A DNA stretch of 64,000 bases, from assembly GCA_959347345.1 (NCBI GenBank), contig OY365738.1, positions 310,001 through 374,000 of the forward strand, written 5' to 3'. A program made the position numbers and the translations under genes. Positions 57,215-64,000 of the stretch are shown one piece after another. The notes under the pieces are model-generated. The model was not told the DNA's origin, ran no database searches, and worked only from the letters and a program-made list of their open reading frames with translations. Numbering within the stretch: position 1 is the stretch's first letter; each line of letters begins with the position of its first letter. This DNA comes from an uncultured Amylibacter sp. Its GTDB lineage: Bacteria > Pseudomonadota > Alphaproteobacteria > Rhodobacterales > Rhodobacteraceae.

Positions 57215-60181
57215 CTAGTTATTGGGGTTATCCGCGATAAACCCGCCGTATAAAACTATGCTTCCTGTCGGTGCTGTATCCACGAAAACCCCGACCAGTC
57301 CGTTTGTCCCAATCAAACCCCGTGCTGTTGCGGTACCAGCGCCAGCGCCAGCGGTCACAGTGCCAGTGATAACGCCCGTGGCGGGGGTAAAATCAAGATC
57401 AAAAGTCGTGGTGAGGGCAAAAGGAGACGTAGCTTCATGCACTGCGTCAATGGTATTTGCGTCAAAATCAATATCAAAATCAATACCTCGGGTATTTGCA
57501 AAGTCTCTATTGTAATAAGTGCCAGACCATGTGCCGATAGTCGGCTGGGCGGTCAAAGGCGCACCCAGATTCGTGGTGGGTAAAACAGCAACAAAGGCTT
57601 GGTTGTTCGTGCCGTTTTTACCCGCACGATAGACAACACCATGCATACCATTCGTCCCATTGCCATCAAGGGTGAGGTGAGGGTTTGAATTCACTGCCGT
57701 CAAGCCCGCCCCAGAAATATCTCGCACCCCATCAGCAAGGTTTAAAAAGCCACCGAAAATATCTGTGCCTGTGGTTCGTGTCGCGGGCTGGGCTGGGCTA
57801 AAACTATCCAACCAATCGCGGTAATCCACCCGTCCATCCAAGGCAGGGGGCGCGGCAACAAACCCGCCATAGTAACCAGTGCCATTCCCTACAGCTCGTT
57901 CAAGTATAAACACGCCAACCGCACCCTCTTGCCCAATTAACCCTGTAAGCGTCCCCGATGCTCTGTCATTATTATTATTAACAGGTGTTTCAGGATTTCT
58001 GTCCGTAAATGTATTCCATATAATATTTCCCTCTGTGGCGATTATTAGCCCCTTATTATCAAATTCGGCGTCTATCTTATAGTAGGCGGGCAAGGACACA
58101 CTATCAGTCCCAGAGGCAAAAGCTGTCAACGTTCCCGCTATGTCGCCCGTCCCCCCAAAGGTAATGGCTAGGTTAAAATCGCTATCCACGTTAAAGGCTC
58201 CTCTAGCCGAAATCCGCCCGTTCCAAGTTGCCTCTCCTGTTGTTTCTGTTAGGGGTGCGCCCAGATTTGTCCCTGATAAAATCCCAGCGTAATAATACGA
58301 ATTTAACCCACTATTGCCAATAAAGTATGTCGCACCATCCTCTTTATCCCCACCCAAAGCCACACCCTCATAGGTGGTAGTAGCAAGGTTTAAGATGATG
58401 TTGTGCGATATGGTGGTTGCGTCTCCCGTATTAAGCCCCGTTTCCATGCCTTGTAAAAATCCAGTTCCTGTTGTCGGTGTGGCACGTAATTCTGTTGCAA
58501 AACTTTGCGCCCAAGTCGCCGCGTTTGGTCTGGATAAAGTGGTTGCGCAATCGCCACCTGCATTTGTCCGTATCGCGCAATGGGGGATTTTTGCGGATTC
58601 AAAATATGCACCACAGCTCTCATGAAAAGGGTTTCCTTGACAAGTGGTCAAGGGGGTACAAAGCTCACCACTACCGCTCTCACAAAACGCCACCCGATTC
58701 GCCCGTGCCATATCCGCGTAATCGTCAAAATCCGGGTTGCTTGCGCAAGCATCGGTAAAGGGATTCGTTAGGCAAGCGGTTATCTCGGCATTCATCGTGT
58801 TATCAGACACAATGGTATCGCACTTCATATCCCCCGCGTTGCCACCTGTTATACAATTGTTGACTCGGGCGGTCAGATAGGTTGGTTCTGCAAAGCAAAT
58901 CGCATTAAACGGGTCAACACCACAAACCCCCATCAGACTCGCACCCATGCAAAGGGCGTTGCTTTCATTGCCCCCAATTTCACAAAAGCTCACCCGATTC
59001 GTTCGTGCCAGTGCAAAAGTGGTAAAGGCGGAAACCGACTCGCATGCCGTGGCAAACGGGTTTTCTAGGCAATCGGTTAGCTCGGTATTCATCGTGGAAT
59101 CAGACACAATGGTATCGCACTTCATATCCCCCGCGTTGCCACCTGTTATACAATTGGTGATTCGGGCGGGCAGATAGGTTGCATCTGTAAAGCAAATTGC
59201 ATTAAACGGGTCAGCAACACAAACATTCATCAGATTCGCACCCGTGCAAAGCCCGTTTGCCACATTATCGCTATCATTGCAAAAGGTTAGCCGATTCGTT
59301 CGTGCCATATTCGCGTAAGTCATAAAATCCGCGTTGCTTGCGCAAGCATCCGCAAAGGGATTTGTTAGGCAGGTATTTGACGCGGACGCGGTGAAAAGAT
59401 TATTGCACTTTGACTCCCCCGCGTTGCCAGCCATTATACAATCTTCGGCTCGGTCGGACAGATAGGTATCATCTGTAAAGCAAATCGCATTAAACGGGTC
59501 AACCTCACAAATAATCGTCACATTATTACCCGTGCAAAAGTCGTTTGCCACATTCGCGTTATCATCGCAAAAATCCAACCGATTCATCCGTGCAGTGTCG
59601 GCATAGGTGACAAAATCGGTAACGGACGTTTGGCATACAATATCAAACGGGTTTTCTAGGCAACCGATTACCATGGTGTTCTTCTCGGCATCGGTCGTAA
59701 TGGTAGCACACTTTCCCTCATCCGCTTCCCCCCCTTTTATACACTCGGCGATTCGGTTCGGCAGATAGGTATCAGCCATGCAAGTATTATTAGAGTGAAA
59801 CGGGTCATCCATGCAAACACCCTCAATAACCGCACCACAACTATCATCTGTCGTTGCACTCGCCAAACACATGGTTTGGCGTAAGGCTATCGCGCCCGTA
59901 TCCGCAACGCAAGCCTTTGATGTATTAAACGGATTCGCTTTGCAAAAAACTGTGGCAATCCCTGCATCGCCAACACAGCTTGGGTCTGCTGTTGCATCCG
60001 CCAAACACATGATTTCTTGCGAAGCCAACGCCTCGGCAAATCTGTTACAACCATCCCCAAACGGGTTTGTCATGCACTCTGGCGTTATGGTGTCGTTCGT
60101 GGCGGTCAGTCCAGTACCTCCCCCACAAGCGGTCAATAAAGCCAGCCCCGCAAGAACGGTTAAAAGTTTGATATAAGTCAT
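57215..60181 (-). CDS. Large lipoprotein with long Cys-rich repeat domain and two barrel-like modules
   Basis: 988 residues from ATG 60181, placed by AAAGGGACACACC and by the match of its start (MTYIKLLTVLAGLALLTAC) to the 1.1 kb lipoprotein; Cys19 or so is lipidated. Residues 30-520 are the most regular Cys-rich domain in the window: units of the type C-x-x-NPF-x(4)-C...NRxxFC...LCxGxxLMxxC-x-x-DPFNAICFxDxTYLxxRxxxCIxGGNAGxxKC, with about 300-bp DNA repeats (57-60 bp nearly identical between 58797 and 59097). Modules about 550-770 (GLIGQEGAVGVF, YYGGFVA) and 780-988 (RGLIGTNGLVGVF, YGGFIADN). Function unknown. It stands next to two ABC permease genes whose binding-protein gene is missing. 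Confidence 0.8.
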   Translation of the reverse strand: MTYIKLLTVLAGLALLTACGGGTGLTATNDTITPECMTNPFGDGCNRFAEALASQEIMCLADATADPSCVGDAGIATVFCKANPFNTSKACVADTGAIALRQTMCLASATTDDSCGAVIEGVCMDDPFHSNNTCMADTYLPNRIAECIKGGEADEGKCATITTDAEKNTMVIGCLENPFDIVCQTSVTDFVTYADTARMNRLDFCDDNANVANDFCTGNNVTIICEVDPFNAICFTDDTYLSDRAEDCIMAGNAGESKCNNLFTASASNTCLTNPFADACASNADFMTYANMARTNRLTFCNDSDNVANGLCTGANLMNVCVADPFNAICFTDATYLPARITNCITGGNAGDMKCDTIVSDSTMNTELTDCLENPFATACESVSAFTTFALARTNRVSFCEIGGNESNALCMGASLMGVCGVDPFNAICFAEPTYLTARVNNCITGGNAGDMKCDTIVSDNTMNAEITACLTNPFTDACASNPDFDDYADMARANRVAFCESGSGELCTPLTTCQGNPFHESCGAYFESAKIPHCAIRTNAGGDCATTLSRPNAATWAQSFATELRATPTTGTGFLQGMETGLNTGDATTISHNIILNLATTTYEGVALGGDKEDGATYFIGNSGLNSYYYAGILSGTNLGAPLTETTGEATWNGRISARGAFNVDSDFNLAITFGGTGDIAGTLTAFASGTDSVSLPAYYKIDAEFDNKGLIIATEGNIIWNTFTDRNPETPVNNNNDRASGTLTGLIGQEGAVGVFILERAVGNGTGYYGGFVAAPPALDGRVDYRDWLDSFSPAQPATRTTGTDIFGGFLNLADGVRDISGAGLTAVNSNPHLTLDGNGTNGMHGVVYRAGKNGTNNQAFVAVLPTTNLGAPLTAQPTIGTWSGTYYNRDFANTRGIDFDIDFDANTIDAVHEATSPFALTTTFDLDFTPATGVITGTVTAGAGAGTATARGLIGTNGLVGVFVDTAPTGSIVLYGGFIADNPNN

Positions 60182-60239
60182 GGTGTGTCCCTTTGTGCTT
60201 TTTATTTTTTCCAATTTCAAATCACAATAAACATAGTTT

Positions 60240-60268
60240 GGGGGTGTGTCAAGAGCAAAAAAACTAAT
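60240..60268 (-). promoter_or_regulatory. Promoter of the 60.2 kb lipoprotein
   Basis: On the minus strand TTGACA, 17 bases starting CACCCCC, then TATTGT. The hexamers, spacing and C-run after the -35 box are like those of the two small-RNA promoters at 52.3-52.5 kb. Confidence 0.6.
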
Positions 60269-60342
60269 CGTTAATAACTATTTGACTTTCCCACAAAAAT
60301 AATCCAACTAATAACTAACAACTAATAACTAACACCTATCTC

Positions 60343-61293
60343 ATGCCCACTTTTCCCAAAACCAATAAAAAAAATCTTACCACTTGGCTGTTGGCTTTGC
60401 CAAAAGTGATACGTGCATTTTGGAAAACCAACCAGCAAACCATCGCCCCTTGGCTGTTCGTTCTGCCAGGGCTGCTGATGTTTTCGCTTTATGTCCTTAT
60501 TCCCATATTCCAATCGCTCAGCATTTCTTTTTATAAATGGGACGGGCTGGGCGAAAAAACATGGATAGGCATGGGCAACTATGTTGAACTCATGGATGAC
60601 GAGGCTTTTTACACTTCCCTTAAAAACAACGTTCTTTGGCTGGTTTTTTATATGCTGGCACTGCCTGCGGGGTTGTTTATGGCACTATTCTTAAACCAAA
60701 CCATCCGAGGCATTCGCATCTATAAATCCCTGTTTTTCTTCCCTTTTGTTATTTCTCAAGTCGTTGTCGGGCTGGTTTTTTCGTGGTTCTACGACCCCAG
60801 CAACGGGTTATTAAACATCCTGCTTGGCTGGTTCGGGCTGGGGCCGATAGCGGTGCTGGCGGACGAACGCTATGTCACTTACGGTATCATAGCCGCGGGG
60901 CTCTGGCCGCAAACCGCCTATTGCATGATTTTATACCTGACGGGATTGAACTCGGTTGACCCCGAACAGGTGGAGGCAGGGCGACTGGACAATGCCAAAG
61001 GCTGGCGCATGTTATGGTACGTTATTTTACCGCAACTACGCCCCGCGACCTTTATAGCAGGGATTGTCACGATTATCGGAGCCTTGCGCTCGTTTGATTT
61101 GATTTCCATTATGACGGATGGCGGACCCTACGGAACCTCTCGCGTGTTGGCGTTTTATATGTATGAAAAAGCCCTATCGGAATACGGTTTCCGTATGGGT
61201 TATGGCTCTGCCATAGCCGTGGTGCTGTTTTTAATTATGATGGTGTATATCGCGTTTTTCCTAACCCGCATGTATCAAGATGAAAGGCGATAG
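60343..61293 (+). CDS. Sugar ABC transporter permease, MalF type
   Basis: Inner-membrane subunit of a CUT1 carbohydrate importer. 316 residues with six membrane helices after a basic N-terminal tail. The loop that docks the ATPase (EAA motif) reads EAGRLDNAKGWRMLWYVILPQLRP, with Asp in place of the usual Ala. SFYKWDGLGEKTWIGMGNYV and SIMTDGGPYGTSRVLAFYMYEKA are typical of MalF/UgpA relatives. It is followed after 3 bases by the second permease. No binding protein or ATPase gene is in the window; a lipoprotein gene and heptads occupy the place where the binding protein is normally encoded. Confidence 0.92.
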   Translation: MPTFPKTNKKNLTTWLLALPKVIRAFWKTNQQTIAPWLFVLPGLLMFSLYVLIPIFQSLSISFYKWDGLGEKTWIGMGNYVELMDDEAFYTSLKNNVLWLVFYMLALPAGLFMALFLNQTIRGIRIYKSLFFFPFVISQVVVGLVFSWFYDPSNGLLNILLGWFGLGPIAVLADERYVTYGIIAAGLWPQTAYCMILYLTGLNSVDPEQVEAGRLDNAKGWRMLWYVILPQLRPATFIAGIVTIIGALRSFDLISIMTDGGPYGTSRVLAFYMYEKALSEYGFRMGYGSAIAVVLFLIMMVYIAFFLTRMYQDERR

Positions 61294-61296
61294 CAG

Positions 61297-62145
61297 ATGT
61301 TCCCAACTCCGATAGCCCATCGCACCCCCATGCACCGCTTGTTTTACAAGGTGGCGGTGCCAATCGCGCTGATTATCTGGCTGTTGCCTCTGATAGCGGT
61401 TGCCCTGACCGCCATTCGCCCTGCTGCCGATATTACGGCGGGTAATTATTGGGGCTGGCCCAGCGCGTTTAATCTGTGGCAGAATTACAGCGATGTGTTT
61501 AACAATTCCCCCATTGCGTGGTATATTTTAAACAGTTTCAAGGTCACGATTCCCACGGTTATAGGCACGGTTGCTCTGTCATGTATGACGGGGTTTGCCT
61601 TGGGAGTCTATCGGTTTCGCGGCGGGTTGTTTTTGTTCTTTTTGTTTGTGGCGGGTAATTTTGTGCCGTTTCAAATCCTGATGATACCGGTGCGCGATTT
61701 TACTCTGCGGTTGGGGCTGTATGATACGACTATGGGGCTGGTGATGTTTCACATAGCCTTTCAGGCGGGGTTTTGCACTCTGTTTATGCGCAATTTCATC
61801 CGCGCCCTGCCGTTTGAATTGATAGAGGCGGCACGGGTGGAGGGTGTCAGCGAATTCCAAATCTTCCGTTATATTGTGTTGCCGTTAATGCGCCCTGCGA
61901 TTGCGGCGTTAAGCGTGCTGGTTTTCACGTTTATTTGGAATGATTATTTTTGGGCGACGGTTTTGACGCAAGGCTCTGATACGCAGCCCGTGACGGCTGG
62001 GTTGTATAGTTTGAACGGGCAATGGCTGGCGGCGTGGCATTTGATTTCGGCAGGGTCTATTGTGGCGGCGATGCCCCCTGTGCTGATGTTTTTCTTGATG
62101 CAGAAGCATTTTATTGCGGGGTTGACGTTGGGGGCGGTTAAGTAG
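61297..62145 (+). CDS. Sugar ABC transporter permease, MalG type
   Basis: Second membrane subunit, partner of the MalF-type protein encoded 3 bases upstream. 282 residues, six membrane helices. The EAA loop is canonical: EAARVEGVSEFQIFRYIVLPLMRPAIAAL. N-terminal DITAGNYWGWPSAFNLWQNYSDVF and C-terminal FIAGLTLGAVK are usual for the family. The substrate is unknown. The stop codon TAG starts a TTGTTAATTATTAGTTA heptad-like run. Confidence 0.92.
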   Translation: MFPTPIAHRTPMHRLFYKVAVPIALIIWLLPLIAVALTAIRPAADITAGNYWGWPSAFNLWQNYSDVFNNSPIAWYILNSFKVTIPTVIGTVALSCMTGFALGVYRFRGGLFLFFLFVAGNFVPFQILMIPVRDFTLRLGLYDTTMGLVMFHIAFQAGFCTLFMRNFIRALPFELIEAARVEGVSEFQIFRYIVLPLMRPAIAALSVLVFTFIWNDYFWATVLTQGSDTQPVTAGLYSLNGQWLAAWHLISAGSIVAAMPPVLMFFLMQKHFIAGLTLGAVK

Positions 62146-62841
62146 TTGTTAATTATTAGTTATTAGTGATTAGTGGGGGCTTTTGTGGATATAGAGCTTT
62201 ACTTGCGTAAAGCCCATCCACAAAAGCCTTTGGCTATGCTTGGCACGGGTCGTTTGAGACCCGAAGGTGTGCGTCTTGGTTATTAGGTGTTAGGGAATTT
62301 GCTTCACTAGCGACTCTAAAATACACTGACACAGTATCAACGAGAGGCTGACGCGCATCCCCCGCGGACACGTCCGCTAAAATTAGGAAACAATGGTGAG
62401 GGTGCGCGCGACCGCCCCCCTGCGGGCACGCCCGCTAAAATTAGGAAACAGGGCGGTCGTTTCCTAGATTATTAGGTCTGCTCTAGATTTATTATCTGGA
62501 TATTCAAGACGCTAGATTGGATTATTTGCAAAGAATACTTGGGAATTTTTGATGGGTTTGCTCTAAATTTATTTAGGCTGTGCCTAGATGCTAGGACAGG
62601 CTTTAGCCACAAAACCCCGTCCAGCTCATTATTTTTATTTTCGGGCAGGTTCAACTGCCCTTGCAGGAGGGGTGGGCGGGTGGGCAACCGAACGAAGGGG
62701 CTTGCCCCGAAGTGAGGGTGCAAGAAAAGAATCATTCACCTTTGATCATTAAACATTAATCGTTAATTTAGCCCTTGCGGGTCTTCGTCATTGCTACGCA
62801 ATGCCGACCAAGCTTTTAGGGGAAGCGGTTTTTTGGGACGG
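62146..62841. repeat. Element A copy (A7) interrupted by element B, with element D
   Basis: No gene. 62150-62174 heptads; 62175-62235 is the left cruciform of element A (inner AGCTTTAC-TTGC-GTAAAGC); 62236-62470 is the reverse complement of the 8281-8510 element (B); 62470-62735 continues element A from the CTAT/ATCTGGAT middle to its GC-rich tail. The tail carries an inserted hairpin GGGCAG-GTTCAA-CTGCCC at 62643-62660. 62765-62812 is element D. Confidence 0.88.
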
Positions 62842-64000
62842 TTAGTACTCGTCTTTTATCTCTTTATCAATATGTGGGTATGTTTTTTCTAGCCATTCTT
62901 TGTAAGCCTTATCAAATTCGCTAGGTTCTAAATATCTTGTTGGCCAATGTTTGGGGCGGTTTAATTTATCAGGTATTACTACCCCCTTTCCACAAAACAT
63001 TACATCAAGTTGTTTTTGGGTAGGGTGCATAAATTGTGAAAAATCACCATCTTCCATATAAGCCCACTGGGTATTTGCATTATTTATTTTTGTAAGAAAG
63101 CCTTTTGTTCTTTTCGGGATTTTATTATTGATATTTCTGTAATCTTTGTTGTGGCTAGAACGAGATGTGACACTCCATATTATACTACTAAGCCCCGCGC
63201 CAGTTAGATTTGCATGATTAAGTTGCGCACCAATTAGAATTGCATGATTAAGCGTTGCATCAGTTAAGTTTGCGTGATTGAGTAGAGCTTCGGTTAAGTT
63301 TGAGTTATAGAGCTTTGCCTTACTAATATTTGCCCTATTAAGCGATGCACCATGTAAATCGCAATTTTGCAAGTCAATGCGGTAATTTTGTTGTTGTTCG
63401 TGTTCTAGGTGTTTTTTACCATTGTGCCACTTATCACGCCGTCCGATAATTGTTAGTGCTGCAAGTATATCCTCGCGAAGTGGGTCAATTTTTTCTGGTA
63501 AATTTGCATAGGCCTTTTTGGGGCTATTCTGGCGGACATAAGCACACAAAATTTCCATAATTTGTATATGGTCGCGGAGGCTATCTTGGGCGATTCTTTC
63601 CAGTGCATAAAGTGCGCCGAGCCTTACTTCAATCACAGGTTCGTTGTTTGCATTATTTTTACCCAGTCCCTCCGTTGCCTTATTCAGTTGGTCGGTGATT
63701 TGCCCTTGTTCTGCTGTATTGGCTTGCTGTTCGGCTGCTGCACTTTGACGGTCTGCTGCTTCGCTTTGGCTTTCAGCAGAATCGCTTTGTCGTTTATTTT
63801 CTTCAGCACGTAAGATTGCCAAATAAACTCCAAATAAAGCAGCAAGCCCAGAAGTTGTTCCAAGAAAAGCAATAGCAAGATTGCGGATGCTATTATCCCC
63901 TGTTTCGGTTGCGTTCCACTCAAACCGAAGAATCTCTAAATAAAGAACGCCAAATAAGTAAAGCAGGGCAAAACCAATGATAAGAGCAAAAAAGATATAC
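62842..64000 (-). CDS. Membrane-anchored pentapeptide-repeat protein (5' end outside window)
   Basis: The frame is open through the window end, so the N-terminus is missing. The visible part, from the upstream end, has two membrane helices ([21 protein letters not shown] and about NLAIAFLGTTSGLAALFGVYL), then an Ala/Gln/Glu-rich coiled coil (QSEAADRQSAAAEQQANTAEQ), then a helical region (LGALYALERIAQDS...), and a run of pentapeptide repeats A(N/D)LxX (GASLNRANISKAKLYNSNL, LTEALLNHANLTDATLNHAIL). The C-terminal 110 residues have no recognisable domain. This layout is common among bacterial membrane proteins of unknown role. AT-rich compared with the nearby permeases. Confidence 0.75.
   Translation of the reverse strand, partial: YIFFALIIGFALLYLFGVLYLEILRFEWNATETGDNSIRNLAIAFLGTTSGLAALFGVYLAILRAEENKRQSDSAESQSEAADRQSAAAEQQANTAEQGQITDQLNKATEGLGKNNANNEPVIEVRLGALYALERIAQDSLRDHIQIMEILCAYVRQNSPKKAYANLPEKIDPLREDILAALTIIGRRDKWHNGKKHLEHEQQQNYRIDLQNCDLHGASLNRANISKAKLYNSNLTEALLNHANLTDATLNHAILIGAQLNHANLTGAGLSSIIWSVTSRSSHNKDYRNINNKIPKRTKGFLTKINNANTQWAYMEDGDFSQFMHPTQKQLDVMFCGKGVVIPDKLNRPKHWPTRYLEPSEFDKAYKEWLEKTYPHIDKEIKDEY

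Noticed and set aside
62842..64000. MfpA/Qnr-type quinolone protection protein
   Set aside because: Only a short pentapeptide stretch is present, flanked by membrane helices, a coiled coil and an unrelated C-terminus; Qnr proteins are almost entirely pentapeptide repeats.

Overview
The window is a stretch of alphaproteobacterial chromosome. The supporting signs are a DUF6456/DUF6477 gene pair, TakP-like TRAP transport, an IscU/NifU-like gene next to hisI, and a housekeeping set (trmFO, gyrA, ssb, uvrA, coaD, tgt, ndk, ilvN, hisI, gluQ). Choline sulfatase, an MttB-family methyltransferase and a TRAP system suggest a lineage that uses quaternary amines and organic acids, possibly marine or host-associated. 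The species cannot be named from the sequence. One tRNA gene was found, and no rRNA genes, CRISPR array, insertion-sequence transposase or prophage.

Layout: 1-7.8 kb TRAP transporter genes with a large lipoprotein gene between dctP and dctQM; 8.6-11.3 kb a PhnD-like binding protein and a hybrid histidine kinase; 11.7-15.8 kb a giant lipoprotein; 16.2-21.7 kb a five-gene flavin-linked catabolic operon; 22-25.4 kb ilvN, tRNA-Ser and two small lipoproteins; 25.5-30.7 kb cfa, choline sulfatase, an Fe-S scaffold-like gene, hisI and gluQ; 30.9-38.1 kb a tandem array of lipoprotein genes, one of them broken; 38.2-47.8 kb trmFO, gyrA, ssb, uvrA and coaD; 47.8-50.4 kb an AT-rich putative restriction-modification pair; 50.6-53.4 kb tgt, ndk, two tandem putative small RNAs and an Abi-type HEPN gene; 53.5-57.1 kb an MttB-family gene and the DUF6477/DUF6456 pair; 57.2-62.1 kb another large lipoprotein and two sugar-ABC permeases; 62.8-64 kb a membrane-anchored pentapeptide-repeat protein cut by the window end.

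Three features stand out. (1) About seventeen copies of one beta-rich module ending in GLIGxxGAVGVF...YVGGFVA are spread over eight intact lipoproteins and one pseudogene. In the largest proteins they are preceded by a Cys-rich NPF repeat domain. The layout suggests a surface lipoprotein family growing by tandem duplication, and short scars of the trmFO 3' end between copies hint at the duplication unit. (2) Intergenic DNA is packed with heptanucleotide arrays (TTAGTTA, TTAGTGA, TTAACGA, ATTCACA variants), which often begin at or supply the stop codon of the flanking gene, and with dispersed nested-hairpin elements. (3) Two tandem copies of a structured putative small RNA, each with its own promoter and terminator, lie on the strand opposite to an Abi_2-type HEPN gene. 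This is the best candidate here for an undescribed defence-related RNA-protein system.
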